This document shows, one piece after another, positions 20,971-33,282 of a stretch of 64,000 nucleotides of DNA. A model generated the notes under the pieces. It was given only the letters and a program-made list of their open reading frames with translations, did not search any database and was not told where the DNA came from. Position 1 is the first letter of the stretch; every line of letters starts with the position of its first letter. The position numbers and the translations under genes are program-made. This DNA is from Bactericera cockerelli (lineage: Eukaryota; Arthropoda; Insecta; Hemiptera; Triozidae): NCBI GenBank assembly GCA_024516035.1, contig CM044964.1:7872236-7936235 (forward strand). Direction: 5' to 3'.

Positions 20971-20997
20971 ATACCTGATGAAAAAAAAGCTCGTTAA

Positions 20998-21297
20998 TAT
21001 AATAAAAATAATGCTTTTTCTTTGTGTTATTATGTCACAATTTTAGTGGGTAGCGCAGAATCATAGGAGTTTACCACTTTAATAAACAATATCTTTTATT
21101 TTTTCCCCCCTATGATTCTGCCACTGGTCGCTGCTTCATATCAAAGCAGCTACTCATTTTTCCTCACGAGGTATGAGTGGACCCCGAACATCCAAGTACA
21201 GAGAAGAAAAATTCCTACTCAGCTGGATATCGAACCCTGGTCACCATGTGTGCAATGCCGAGCGCGCTAACTCACTCTGCCACAGTGACTACTATTT
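20998..21297 (-). repeat. SINE-C (tRNA-derived)
   Basis: Nearly complete inverted copy: tail 'aatgctttttctttgtgtta', body 'ctgccactggtcgctgcttc', head ending 'ttggccacagtgac'-type sequence. Confidence 0.8.
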
Positions 21298-22120
21298 TCA
21301 CTAAGTTTAGATACTATTAAAATAAATATACATTATTATTTCTACTATTTAACTTACCTTTTGCATTTAAAGAAATAGTGATAATTAATGAGAAATTTAC
21401 CTCTTATTTTTATTATTTTTCAATGGGAAATAACTATCACTAAGTCGGTACTAATATAAGTACAATAAAATTATTATCATTCCTACTATTACTACAACTT
21501 TTTTATTATTATTATTACTATCACGAAGTTCTAATACAGGTACAATTATTTTTCATAAAAATATTATTATTATAATCCTACTACTGACTGCAACTTTGAC
21601 TTTATTATTACGTATTTATACTATCATTATCTATTACAAGTCCGGTATCTGGCCTTGAATTATAAAAGCTCCCAGCGTAGCGGTGACAAGATTTTTTTTT
21701 ACTGGAAACTTCAAAACAATTTCATAGAGCAGAAACTTTGTGTAGATCTCGTGAAATATATACCATCTAGCCTAGCCAAGACCTAGCTTAGACGTGAGTC
21801 TTCAGTGTAAGAGGGTAGTACAGTGACATTTTTTTCTCAATAAATGACTTTTATTTCTTATTTACAATTTTCCAAACACATCATTTATAATCTATTTATT
21901 AGCACATCACTCTTTATTGAGGTAATAAATCATACATCGGTTAAATAAACAAGATGCATAAGTAAGGCAACATTACAATCATTTAACATTGAGACATTTT
22001 CTGATGATTTGTGTGGTTGACAGTATGACAGACTTCTGGCAAAGCTCGATGATCTTCTCTGTATTTTTCATTCCTGAATTACATGAAAATTTACATAGGG
22101 GAAAAAATAATATAAATATA
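21298..22120. other. AT-rich spacer with diverged ~100-bp tandem
   Basis: 'ctatcac(t/g)aagt..tactaat' words recur across about 21370-21640. There is no gene. Confidence 0.4.
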
Positions 22121-23084
22121 CAGTATGTTTCAGAAAAGGTGGCCACCCCCTCGTAACTTTTGAACGCGACGGAATTTTTCAATTCTGTAAAGTCCTAGGT
22201 ATAGGAAGTGCCCTATGGCCCATCCTGTGGTCATATTTATTTTTGGCCCCGGTCGGCCCTTCCGGCTTTTAGGCCATATTTTTTCATTTTTCTCGCGAAT
22301 TTTAAATGGAATGCTATATTTTTTATTCCTGTTAATTAAAGTGCAAGTTAGGCTGAGTATAATGAGCTTTTAAAATTTTCAAAAACCTTATCAGGGGCGG
22401 AGCTAGTAGGGTGCAAGTTTCAAAATTGTTACACCCTGTATTTCAGCGTTAGTTAGATTTTTTAGTACTTTTTTTATGTTCGTAGGTTCAAAATATTGTT
22501 TTACACCATATGAAATCAAAAAAATATTCTTGTTTACTTCTAATCAGGGTCATAGTAAGGTTTTTGTAAAAGTACTTTTTTTCTCACGTCAATTTTTCCG
22601 TAAATTAATGGTGTTCTCGAAATTGGCATTTTTAGAGGTGAAAGTCTGCAGTGACATATGTTTTTTATGCTTGAAATCGAAAGAAAACTTAACGGAGCAG
22701 CGATTAAAATCATAAAAAAAGCCATTTAACCTGCTAGTTTTTTCACGACAGTGTCCGGTAAAGTGGGTGAATTTCGTATTGGATTTTTTTTGTTGTTGAG
22801 GAAACACAATTGGCATAGATAATAAATAATATCAAATAAGGGAATATTACTTCAATAAAGATAACTAAATGCGAAATTAAATGAAAATTATTTCTTCTAA
22901 ATCAGTGCCGGATATTTTTTTTTTTTTCTCTCTCTCTTTTTTTCACTTTTCAAAGTTCAAGTTGTATCAAAAATAATTATCGGATAATGCTGCTTCTAAA
23001 GTCGGCCTAGGGGTCCCCTCTTGAGACAATTTTAGTTGGTAAGTTGGTAAAATCTGTAGAAAACACATTGTCAATAATCTGGAG

Positions 23085-23606
23085 TCAGTCCGATGGCGCT
23101 TTGAATGCAACGATTCTTGTAGGATCACCGAAGTTAAGCAACGTCCAGCGAGGAGAAGACTTCGTGATGCTGGCATTCCGGCCTAACCCAGGCTGGGTGA
23201 GATAAATGTGTTTAGGAGGTTGGTGAGTTTCTTGCGAATGGAATGTAACACCCCCGTTATGATATGACCATGCATTTGAAACGCGATATTAAACCCAAAT
23301 TTAAAAAAAATCATACTGGTGTTGCTAGTAATGAATACCAGGTCTCTAAATAAAAATCTAATTATCTCGAAATTTAGGAGGAGAAGACTTCGTGATGCTG
23401 GCATTCCGGCCTAACCCAGGCTGGGTGAGATAAATGTGTTTAGGAGGTTGGTGAGTTTCTTGCGAATGGAATGTAACACCCCCGTTATGATATGACCATG
23501 CATTTGAAACGCGATATTAAACCCAAATTTAAAAAAAATCATACTGGTGTTGCTAGTAATGAATACCAGGTCTCTAAATAAAAATCTAATTATCTCGAAA
23601 TTTAAG
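23085..23606 (+). repeat. SINE-F insertion with a 228-bp tandem duplication
   Basis: A 5S-derived head (23091-23152) is followed by two nearly identical 228-bp units (23151-23378, 23379-23606) containing the central domain and tail plus flank. It lies in the loop of the palindromic element. Confidence 0.8.
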
Positions 23607-23677
23607 AGAAAAAAATACCACGTCAAGTACTAAACTCTTGAGGGTGAAAATTAAACCAATTCAATTATTTTAAAGAG

Positions 23678-23678
23678 G

Positions 23679-23724
<46 letters not shown>
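23678..23724. repeat. (GA)n microsatellite
   Basis: GA tract at the start of the right arm; the left arm has the matching CT tract near 22928. Confidence 0.85.
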
Positions 23725-24533
23725 AAAATTATCCGGCACTGATTTAGAAGAAATAATCTTCATTTAATTTCGCATTTAGTTATGTTAATTGAAGTATTAT
23801 TCCCTTATTAGGTATTATTTATTTTCTATGCCAATTGTGTTTCCTCAACAACAAAAAAATCCAATACAAAATTCACCCACTTTACCGGACACTGTCGTGA
23901 AAAAACTAGCAGGTTAAATGGCTTTTTTTATGATTTTAATCGCTGCTCCGTTAAGTTTTCTTTCGATTTCAAGTATAAAAAACATATGTCACTGCAGACT
24001 TTCCCTCTAAAAATGCCAATTTCGAGAACACCATTAATTTACGGAAAAATTGACGTGAGAAAAAAAGTACTTTTACAAAAACCTTACTATGACCCTGATT
24101 AGATGTAAACAAGAATATTTTTTTGATTTCATATGGTGTAAAACAATATTTTGAACCTACGAACATAAAAAAAGTACTAAAAAATCTAACTAACGCTGAA
24201 ATACAGGGTGTAACAATTTTGAAACTTGCACCCTACTAGCTCCGCCCCTGATAAGGTTTTTGAAAATTTTAAAAGCTCATTATACTCAGCCTAACTTGCA
24301 CTTTAATTAACAGGAACAAAAAATATAGCATTCCATTTAAAATTCGCGAGAAAAATGAAAAAATATGGCCTAAAAGCCGGAAGGGCCGACCGGGGCCAAA
24401 AATAAATATGACCACAGGATGGGCCATAGGGCACTTCCTATACCTAGGACTTTACAGAATTGAAAAATTCCGTCGCGTTCAAAAGTTACGAGGGGGTGGC
24501 CACCTTTTCTGAAACATACTGTATATCATCATA

Positions 24534-24700
24534 TCATTATCATAGGGTGGCGTCATCGTGAACGATGGTAGCCCGAAAGTGGAGGAATAACTCAGAACTT
24601 CTACCACTGTCTTTACAAGGAGGCTAATAATTGACAAGGGTCCCCAGAACCAAGCCAATGCTGGTCTACTCCCTGTTTATAGTCCTCAATCTAGACTTTT
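24534..24700 (-). repeat. SINE-J-like element
   Basis: Inverted copy of the family seen at 28625-28913 and 54882-55033: 'gggtggcgtcatcgtgaacg' ... 'ctactccctgtttatagtcc'. Confidence 0.7.
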
Positions 24701-25096
24701 TTTTAAAATAGGATAACAAAAGTTAAAAAACGAGAAAAAAAAATCTGCCTAGACAAGCACCGAAGAGCTTTGGCGAACCAAACTGGTTTTCCATTAAAAA
24801 AAATCAAATTCTGTCTCGTAGCAGTTTTCCTGATTTCCAACAAGCAGGCAGTTTCTGTGTTCTTGTCTATAAATGACAATTTTAATTAGGCTTACATGCA
24901 GTTTAGCCGTGTATGAAAACTCGATTTATTCAAATTAAAAAAAAAAAAATATATCTATAAATTCTCGATGTTATTCTGGCTAAAAATGTGGACGCGTAGG
25001 TATTAGCGGCGATTCGGAGCCATACATGATGCAAGACCATTCGGTTTTTACTTCCTGGTTCAGACGAAGAGTCTGGGGTTTTTTTTTTTACTTGGG
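24701..25096. other. No recognisable feature
   Basis: AT-rich spacer without gene or named repeat. Confidence 0.5.
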
Positions 25097-25352
25097 TTTA
25101 GCCAAGCACTTGTAGTCAAGTGCTTAACGCGCTAGTCTGATATTCCAGGTAGCGTAGGGATCCGTTGGTTTGAATCCCACCCAGAGCATGCATTTTCCAT
25201 CGTTAATTTCAGTTTGTGACCACATAAAAATAAGGCTCTGTCGGTTAAGTAGTACAAAATGCTTCGAGCATTAATCTCGCCTGGTGGTTTCCTTCCACTA
25301 AAGAGCATGAATTTTTCCTTATTCATTTTAGTTTGTGACCTCATAATAATAA
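25097..25352 (+). repeat. SINE-A with a duplicated inner segment
   Basis: SINE-A from 'cttgtagtcaagtgcttaac'. After the tail, a second 'gcatgaatttttccttattc...cctcataataataag' block repeats part of the body. Confidence 0.8.
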
Positions 25353-25702
25353 GTGAGTCGCTCTTTCAGTAACTAATGAGTTTGAGTTTGTTTACCATGC
25401 CAATCATATTAATTATGAATAAATTATTCTACAAATGTGTGATGACTTTCATTGTGTACGAGCTAGGACTCTTTTTCTTTTTCATCTGGGGGTGCTGCAG
25501 TTCCGCAGCTCCTTAGCACCGGCCGCGCCTAGATGCTGATATGCACTGGCCTACCCAGTTATATAAAAAGAGTAAACTTGCACTTAAAAATGCATAGATA
25601 GATAGACAGCTATAGTAATATCTAAATAAGGGTCATACTGTCAAAGGTTAACTCAAGACGATATCGACATTTAAGAACCTTCGAACTTTTTTACCATCGT
25701 AA
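25353..25702. other. No recognisable feature
   Basis: Spacer without supported features. Confidence 0.5.
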
Positions 25703-26072
25703 TGCCAGCCTCAGTGGCGTAACGGTTGTGACTACTGCCCGTAGTCCAGAGATCTTGAGTTCGATCTCCGGTCGGAGCAGACTTTTCGCACAGAAAATTC
25801 TGTTCCATCCGAACACGTGAGGCTGGCAATTCCTGCCCTACCCAGGCTGGGTGAGGTTAATGTGGGTAGCTGGTACGATTTTCAGCGAATGGAGGGTGAA
25901 ACCCCCGTCCTAATCCAGGACGTTAAGTCAAATAGAATCGTTGGCGTGAGGAAGGGCATCCAGGCTAAAAATGTGCCAGAACCAACCAACCTCAACCATG
26001 AGGTTAAACAACGTCGACCCTGCTTAAGCGGGTCGATAAGACAGAGTAAAAGAAGAAGAAGAAGAAGAAGAT
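25703..26072 (+). repeat. SINE-E, longest copy
   Basis: tRNA-like head (25703-25775), a middle block, the shared central domain (~25816-25908), then a SINE-E-only tail ending in 'aagacagagtaaaagaagaa' and (GAA)n. It serves as the reference for this family in the window. Confidence 0.9.
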
Positions 26073-26231
26073 GAAGAATGCCATCAGAGCGACATTTAAT
26101 GCCTTCACCAATCCATGAGATTTTGTTCAGTGTGTTAAAAAACACAGATTCTTTGAAAGTATTTCTCTTTTAGAAAAAATAACATTTATTTAAAGAGAGG
26201 TCAACACAAAAACAATCGGAGTCCTTGCCCC

Positions 26232-26472
26232 ACTTGAATTTTTTAAAGGTCTTGTTCAGTCACTGAAGTTAAGCAACGTCCAGCGAGGTTAGGAATTGGA
26301 TGGGTGACCATTCAAGTTCAAAACCTCGTAATGCTGGGCTATTCCTGACCGATCCCAGGCTGGGCGAGGTTAATGTGGGAATCTGGTTTGTGAGTTTCGG
26401 AGGTTAAAACCTCCATCTCAATTGACCTAGAATACCTAGATGGTGAAGTGAGGTTAAGCAAAAAAAAAAAAT
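26232..26472 (+). repeat. SINE-F (5S-derived)
   Basis: Head 'gtcactgaagttaagcaacg' and 'ttggatgggtgaccattcaa' match 5S rRNA. The central domain and poly(A) tail follow. Confidence 0.85.
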
Positions 26473-26503
26473 AATAATAAAGTAAATACCATCTTTATCA
26501 GTA

Positions 26504-26780
26504 GTCAACGTGGCTGAGTGAGTTAGCGCACTAGGTATTGCACGCATGGTGACCTGGGTTCGATGCCCAGCGGAGAAGTATTTTTTCTACACACTATACA
26601 TTGAACTTGGATGTTTATCTCTATATTATAAAACTCAAATCTGTACATGTTTGGCTGACTATGTCCTCTTAGAGGTTGCTCTGTTCTTGGATGTTCGGGG
26701 TCCACTCATAAAATGAAAAATGAGTATTACTGGTATGAATAACGATCAGTGGCGGCATTACCAGAGTAAAAAGAAATTTT
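26504..26780 (+). repeat. SINE-C (tRNA-derived)
   Basis: Head 'gtggctgagtgagttagcgc', B box gggttcgatgccc. The body is interrupted between the head and 'ttggatgttcggggtccact'. Confidence 0.75.
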
Positions 26781-27255
26781 ATTGATGTAATCGAATAAAT
26801 CGAATAATTCCCCATGGAAACCGTAAATTAAAAAAAAAAAAAAAAATGAAGGAGGCACTTACTAATGCTGCGCTACCTACAGAAATTGTTAAGAGGCCTT
26901 GTGCTTTACCACAAATAAAATCATACAATACTATCTTTATCTTGATGTATGTACTACTTATGTAATATTGGATATAGGATAGGATAGATTAATTATTTTG
27001 TCAAATCAATTTTAATTAGTTCAATGATTTACATACTTCTGATTTATAATACGGTGTAATAACCCCTTGTTAAAATTCTCCACATCAACTTGGTCTGTCC
27101 CATTAGTATTGTGTATGAAGACATTGCTTACATAGCTAATAGTTACACTTATTAGGTATCACAGGTAATTATTGTCCATAATATAATTAATTTGGTAAGT
27201 CGGGTTCTCCGGAGAGTGGTTCTTTCTTAATCTGATTACCAAATTAAACATGATT
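26781..27255. other. AT-rich spacer
   Basis: No supported feature except a short poly(A) near 26830. Confidence 0.5.
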
Positions 27256-27500
27256 CGCCAGCGTCGATGGCGCGTTGTATGCACCGGTTCTCGTAGAATC
27301 ACCGAAGTTAAGCAACGTCAAGTGAGGTGCAGACTTCATGATGCTGGCATTCCGGCCCAGCCCAGGCTGGGTGAGGTTAATGTAGGTAGCAGGTTTGTAA
27401 TTTTTCTGCGAATGGAGGGTAAAACTACCATCGTGTATGACCAATTGACCATACAGTTGAAAAACGACGTTAAACTCTAGTAAAACCAAAAACCAAACAT
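27256..27500 (+). repeat. SINE-F (5S-derived)
   Basis: Complete copy from 'ccagcgtcgatggcgcgttg' through 'atcaccgaagttaagcaacg', the central domain (~27336-27437) and the 'aaaacgacgttaaactc' tail. Confidence 0.9.
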
Positions 27501-27689
27501 GATTTGATTTATTTAATTGTAGAAGTAATTAATTATATAGAATACCTATAGCACTAGGTGACGTTTTATTGAGTGTCAAAATGGTTCCTGGTCTGAAAGT
27601 TTTAGGTTCCAATCCAAGCTGGGGTGAAGTTTTCACAGAGTTTTACTTTCCTGATCGTAGATATAATAAGAAAATATTGTATTCGTCAA

Positions 27690-27995
27690 AAATTTGACCT
27701 ACCCAGTTTTTCACATTTCTGGACGAATCATAGTCTCAGGATACCAAAAAAGTGGTTTTCAGTCATTGGTCCGTCTTTGTGTCTGTCTGCTGTCTGTGTG
27801 TGAACAGGATATCTCAAAAACGGTAAGAGCTATCTCGAATATCTCGACGGGAGTATTGCCTTCCATTCGCAGAGAGCTGCTAATATGTACAGCTGCTACA
27901 CACATTAACCTCGCCCAGCCTTAGTTGGGCCACGCATTAACTTGGTGGATTCTCCGAAGACCGGTGCATTCAACGCGCCATCGACGTCCGTTAAC
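27690..27995 (-). repeat. Dispersed repeat joined to an inverted SINE-F fragment
   Basis: 27690-27845 has the 'gtctgtctgctgtctgtgtg' type segment of a dispersed repeat. 27850-27995 is an inverted SINE-F, with the start of its head ('catcgacg') near 27980. Confidence 0.55.
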
Positions 27996-28084
27996 CTAAC
28001 GTCGGTTAGGTTAACAGCTTTTTCCTTATTTACAGAGGTATATTTGACCAGGAAATCGTCCTGTTACGTCGAGGATTCTCTCGT

Positions 28085-28150
28085 AATTTCGGACTCGAAC
28101 CAACGATCTTCTGGCCAACTCCGATGCTGTATCAGTTGCGTCCACTAATT
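28085..28150 (-). repeat. tRNA-like SINE head, unassigned
   Basis: Inverted B-box-like 'ggactcgaaccaacgatctt' followed by a tRNA-like anticodon region. No family partner is found. Confidence 0.35.
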
Positions 28151-28479
28151 TTCCCAACCACATCCAACACGTTCTGACCGACAGGAGGAGTGGTATCTGA
28201 CGAGAAGTAAAAGTCATTTTTCACCCGGCGAATTGCGAAGTTACGAAATGGCGAAACCTTCTAAAATATCTACGACAACTCAGCCACAACAGATTGGCAG
28301 ATTGGATTTCCAAGGCCGAAAGGAAAATAGAATCTCTTTCAGCTTCAATCCTCTTGTAATGATCTCTAGGAAAACTTGAGTGGTTCGTTTTTCTTTATCT
28401 AAAAAAACTGCTAGAACCAGTCAATTATGTTGCTAGAGATAGGCGAGGATGCAGACTGCATGGAGTCGAATCTTTTTCA
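28151..28479. other. No recognisable feature
   Basis: Spacer; no supported gene. Confidence 0.45.
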
Positions 28480-28562
28480 AAAAGCGAACGATTCGCTCAG
28501 TGGTGAGCTACTCGCTTGCCAGTTCGAACCCCAGAGCCGACAAAAAAAAAATGTTTTCAAAA
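28480..28562 (+). repeat. SINE-G head fragment
   Basis: 'cgctcagtggtgagctactc' and 'ttcgaaccccagagccgac' are a degenerate SINE-G head. Confidence 0.55.
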
Positions 28563-28619
28563 CTTCAAAAGGTATATCTAGAACTGTATTTGTCCAGTTT
28601 ATAGTCCTCAAGTCAGACT

Positions 28620-28913
28620 AGAGGACTATAAACAGGGAGTAGAGCAGCAGTCTCTGTAGCAAATAATACTAATTGCAACTTTACTGTTGCTAGATAAGGT
28701 TTATCTAGCTTTATTTGTCCCCCAGCTAGACCAGCAGTCTGGCTGGGGGACTACATATAAACAGGGAGTAGACCCGCATTGGCTTGGTTCTGGGGGCCCT
28801 TGTCAATTATTAGCTTCCTTGTAAAGACAGTGGTAGAAGTGCTGAGTCATTCCTCCACTGTCTGGCTACCATCGTTCACGATGACGCCACCCTATGATGA
28901 TGATGATGTCCAG
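28620..28913 (+). repeat. SINE-J-like element with (GAT)n tail
   Basis: Ends in 'gacgccaccctatgatgatgatgatg'. The 'ggactataaacagggagtag' 5' block occurs twice (28622 and 28752), so this is two stacked or one duplicated copy. Confidence 0.7.
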
Positions 28914-29852
28914 AATTTTAACTATCATTAAAGTTTCTATTATTCATTATTAGGTCTAACCTGTGTAACCCTGTTTCTTCCGTAAAACTTGTAATGCCAT
29001 TCATCATCCCGCCTGCATCCCCTTGACAAAATTGCATTCAAAATAATATTAGGTATCCAATATCGAATGCACCATGGCAGGCGTGACGTCACTAGAATGC
29101 AGTTTATCAAGGTCATATTCATATTTTAGATAATACTTTGATCATTTTTTGCATCGTTCCTTTAATTTCTTTGTTCTAATGCATCTATAAGTGCATACAG
29201 TCATCCCTCTCACTCCTGAAATGCATTTGTATGCAGTTATGTGCCCGAATGACATGGTATATCCGAGATTAAACTAGAGAAGTTTGACCTTGTGGATATG
29301 GCTGGTTAATCTAATTACAATAATACTTGTAAAAGGATTAACTTATCGCAATTTATTTGCAATTTGATCTATTGACATATTTAAATTTGTACCTAAGATT
29401 TTTTTTTTTTTTTTAAATTTATTTATTTATTTAATAACAGGATAACATATACAAAGGTATTTTTCCTAAGCTAAAGCTTCTAAGAATTGTAGTTTATTGT
29501 AGTTTATCATACAGTACCACATTTTTGCTTTTATTTTTGTTAGAAATTTGCGGTATCTACCTCTTCACTGTACTGTCAAAAAGGTCTTTATATGCCATGC
29601 ACCATCTTTTTTATTTATCGTTAATATTGTTGATTTATCAACCTTTTTTCTCTGATGTATGTATCTTCTTTCTTGTTGTGATGGGTTATCAATATCGATG
29701 TCAAACCATATCGTCAAAAAAAACCAACTTGTCTAAGGTGACCTTGAAATTAGAAAGACTTTTAAGTCTTTCTAATAGCCAAGTCTTTTTATTCGTCTCA
29801 ATTTGACCTATTTTACCTGTATTTATTTCATAGAGCCTTCTTTTTTGCTTCG
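28914..29852. other. AT-rich spacer with LINE-tail fragment
   Basis: 29398-29470 has poly(T) and (TTTA)n with 'acaggataacatatacaaag', like an inverted LINE tail. No gene. Confidence 0.4.
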
Positions 29853-30000
29853 CAGGAAACTCACAAACCTGCTGCCCACATTAATCTCACCCAGCCTGGG
29901 TCGCGTTGGAATGCCAGCATCACGAAGTCTTTAACTCGCTGCACGTTGCTTAACTTCGGTGATCCTACGAGAACCACTGCATTCAACAAGTCATCAACAC
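29853..30000 (-). repeat. SINE-F (5S-derived), 3'-truncated
   Basis: Inverted copy holding the central domain and 'gcttaacttcggtgatccta', the complement of the 5S segment. Confidence 0.8.
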
Positions 30001-30082
30001 TGTCTATGTAAGTATGTATCCTTGTCAACAATAACGTTAAACTGGCGCCTCCACTAAAAAATGGAAGAAGAACCATTCCTTG

Positions 30083-30300
30083 GTAGCCAAGTGGTTAACG
30101 CGCTAGTCTGGTAATCCCGGTATAGCGTAGGGATCCGTTGGTTCGAATCCCACCCGGTGCATGAATTTTTCCTTATTAATTTGAGTTTGTGAGCACATAA
30201 TAATAAGACTCTGAGGGTTAAGAGGTGGAACATGCTTTGAGCATTAACCAGCTCGCCTGGTGGTTACCACGTTCCACTAAAGATTGTTACTATTATAATT
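30083..30300 (+). repeat. SINE-A (tRNA-derived)
   Basis: Full-length copy, head 'ggtagccaagtggttaacgc' to 'actaaagattgtta'. Confidence 0.9.
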
Positions 30301-30308
30301 TTTCAATT

Positions 30309-30455
30309 CCAACCGACCTCAGTAGCATCATCGATAAGGCGGCGGATTTGTAACCTGGAGGTCGGTGGTTCAAGTACCGGTTTCAGCGTAGATTTTAGTA
30401 AAGCGAGGTTGAGTAGTTGTGATATGACGAAAGTGATTAACACAAATATGATATT
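30309..30455 (+). repeat. SINE-D (tRNA-derived)
   Basis: 'accgacctcagtagcatcat' head, 'ggtggttcaagtaccgg' B box and the 'gattaacacaaatatgat' tail. Confidence 0.85.
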
Positions 30456-30654
30456 TATAAATTTCAGAGGAGTCAAAGGGTCTCCCTCTATCCAAATATT
30501 TATAGGCGAGCAAAGCATGGTCAGCATCCTTGACTAGGGAAAACATGAAATGGGTGCCAAATCCAGAGGGCGTAAACATGTATGCACATTCAGGCGAAAT
30601 ATTATCATAGTAGACATTGTTTATTATCGGTATATTGATAATAATATATCTAAC

Positions 30655-31060
30655 GGATACATAATATTAAAATTAAATATAGTGAAATACATACAGAGGA
30701 GTCTTGCAAATATATGCTATGTCATGATACATTATTCCTACATTATCTGCCAACATACTTATAATAATAATTAATGATATATACTATACATTATACATAT
30801 GTAATAAGTATTACATAAATAATATTAAAAATAAATTTAGTGTATTACATATCTACATAAGGGATTTAAAAATACATTATACATTATTTCTACATTATCT
30901 GCCAAAATAATAATAATAATTATTAATGATAATTATACACTATATGTATATGCAATACATAATATTAAAAATATGTAGAGTGAATTACATATACATAAGA
31001 AAATTATAAATACATTTTACATTACTTCTACAAATTACAATATCTGCCAAATCGATAATA
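30655..31060. repeat. Diverged AT-rich tandem repeat, ~3 units
   Basis: Blocks starting 'ataatattaaaa' and containing 'acattatctgcca' recur at about 140-160-bp steps. Confidence 0.55.
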
Positions 31061-31544
31061 ATAATTTCTGGCATATTAGGTATGTTACATTTAATTTTTT
31101 TACAAGATAATTGTGCGGGTATTAGGTGAGATAAAGTTATGAATATTATAATATATAAAGATAAAGTTATAGTTATATGTAGGACATGTAGGTACATAAG
31201 AATAGATAATATAGGACGTAGAGTATTACATAAATTTGTATGCTATGTATATAAAGAGGTATGTAATATTTATATGTTTATTTATGGCGTTATAATATAA
31301 TGTAATAATTATTTATGTTATGACCGTGCTGTGTACGGATCTGGCAATCTAGCTTCCGACAGGAGATCTGACTTGGGGTATTGGAATGTTGAAAGGAATT
31401 AGAAAATGGTAGCAGTTTAAAATATGGGATAAAATAGCAGCTGTCTACCCGTCTTTTGTGACGGAAATTGTTAGAAATAAATATATAAGTACCCTCTATT
31501 ATTCCGATAACCTTTTTATTATTTTTTTTAAAACTTTTTTTTCT
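31061..31544. other. AT-rich spacer
   Basis: Nothing supported. Confidence 0.5.
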
Positions 31545-31677
31545 CAATTTACTCAAATTGATATCAAAACTACTCAAACTAGCTTCACTAAATCTTTGCT
31601 GTAACCGGGACTTGAACCATCGACCTCCAGGTTACAAGTCCTCCGCCTTATCGATCAAGCTACTGAAGTCGGTTTTT
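31545..31677 (-). repeat. SINE-D (tRNA-derived)
   Basis: Inverted copy with 'gggacttgaaccatcgacct' and 'gctactgaagtcggt'. Confidence 0.8.
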
Positions 31678-31711
31678 AAACTTATTTTAAAATAAAGGTA
31701 ATTAATTTATG

Positions 31712-31855
31712 CTCTGGATCCGCACTTTACTTTTACGCCCATGCGCTTCCGGAAATGGAAAATCTCGGTCAGAATTTTCCGCTCTGGCCGGGATTCGAAC
31801 CCGCAACCTCCGGGTCAGTAACAAATGATCCCACTGAGCCACGGAGGTCGGCTTC
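31712..31855 (-). repeat. SINE-I (tRNA-derived)
   Basis: Inverted tRNA-like head (gagccacggaggtcgg complement, gattcgaacccgcaacctcc) with a body 'tcggtcagaattttc' shared with 58015-58140. Confidence 0.7.
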
Positions 31856-32289
31856 TCCGATGTCCTTTTCTCATTTTATTTTCTCATATTTGTCACCTCT
31901 TTTCGTTTGTTTTTTCATATTTCATTATCTTCCAATAAATTTAATATTCTTTAATTTTCTTTTTCATTTTATGTATATTGTCAATTTCCTTTGAGTGAAT
32001 CTGGCAAATTGTTTAGTAAGTCTGTTACTTGAAATTTCCTTGTTGCTCTTCCGTAGTTGTTTGTCATGTGTGGTGTTAGGTAGTGTATGTGTCTTGTATT
32101 TTACGATGTTGGTTGTATTTGTATGAATGTTTGTTAAAAGTAATGTCTTCTTGTAATCATTCTGAAGGAAGAAAAAACAATTCCTCTTTTTTTCGTATTC
32201 ATAATCATTTCATTCTGCTCACAGTTTTGTTTTTGCTCCATGTATAAGTTAGAGGAGTTATTAATTTAGAGAAGGTCATAATATTATGT
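31856..32289. other. No recognisable feature
   Basis: T-rich spacer; frames lack domains. Confidence 0.5.
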
Positions 32290-32508
32290 GCCGAGGTAGT
32301 CAAGTGGTTAACGCGCTAGTCTGGTAATCCAGGTAGCGTAGGAATCCGTTGGTTCGAATCTCACCACCCTGTGCACGAATTTTTCCTCATTAATTTGAGT
32401 TTCTGACCACATAATAATAAGACTATGAGGGTTAGGTGGTAGGAAATACTTTGAGAATTAACCTCGCCTGGTGGCTTCCACTAAAGAGTATTATTATTAT
32501 TATTATTA
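32290..32508 (+). repeat. SINE-A (tRNA-derived)
   Basis: Full-length copy ending in an (ATT)n run. Confidence 0.9.
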
Positions 32509-33282
32509 TGAAAAACCCATGTAACATTTTGCAAAGAAGAAAAAGCTTTTGCTATTGTGTCATCTAGTTACTTCAAATTGGAAGTATTGTGTGTCGTTTT
32601 TGTAAAAAAAAAAACAATATTTACTTTTATTTTTTTAAAAAAACCTATCGAGTGGGATATTGATCGAAAGCTCTTGTTGTCCTGATGCTTGGTACGACAT
32701 TTTTAATTCAATTACAGAATCTGAGTGAGGACTACAGTTCACAGCACTACTACTACTAATCCTTGCCATACCTACCTACACTCTAGGAGCACTGCTACAT
32801 CTAGTTACTTCACTTACTTCAATCACGACATACTTGTAACTATAAGTACTTGGTGTTCATAAAATTGTACCTCGGTAAATAAATAAAAGAAATAGTGTTA
32901 AAACCCGATAGACGTATATTACGTATACTTACTATGTATGTATATTGGTTGTATATGACTACTTACTATGTATGTATGTTTGTTGTATAAGACAGCTATT
33001 TAGTACTTATAATATAGTTAGCACCGCTCCATGTACAACACAGGCCACTGTGTTACACTCACACAATGTACAGCTTGCTATAGTGGATAAGCCACTAGCG
33101 GTAGTCTCTACTACAATGGCTAGAGTACTACTTGGCTATTCTTAAGCCATGATGGACTGGTTAGAGTAGTTTTTGTTTTTGAATGGTATAGAACTATAGA
33201 ATATAGATAGTGGATAGATAGGTAGGTACTCTCTGTCAATGAAAAGTTGATGTGCCAGCGTCGATGTTGCGATGTCGATGGT
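32509..33282. other. Spacer including a dispersed-repeat copy
   Basis: 32637-32697 matches 247-300 in the opposite orientation. The rest has no gene. Confidence 0.45.

Larger units (their letters stand above)
22121..24521. mobile_element. 2.4-kb palindromic (fold-back) element with TA flanks
   Basis: CAGTATGTTTCAGAAAAGG... at the left end is exactly complemented at the right end; both ends are flanked by TA. The arms (22121-~22940 and ~23675-24521) are inverted copies of each other over about 830 bp with few differences. TA flanks suggest a Tc1/mariner-like origin. The frames inside the arms have no recognised domain. Confidence 0.8.

Noticed and set aside
22476..22715. 79-codon frame in the palindromic element
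   Set aside because: Appears in both arms because they are inverted copies; no domain and no start context.
25882..26145. Several 60-120-codon frames inside SINE-E and SINE-F copies
   Set aside because: They are readings of the SINE body and recur, in altered frames, wherever the SINE occurs.
27256..27330. 5S rRNA gene
   Set aside because: Only the internal part matches 5S rRNA; it is fused to a SINE body and found in many copies.
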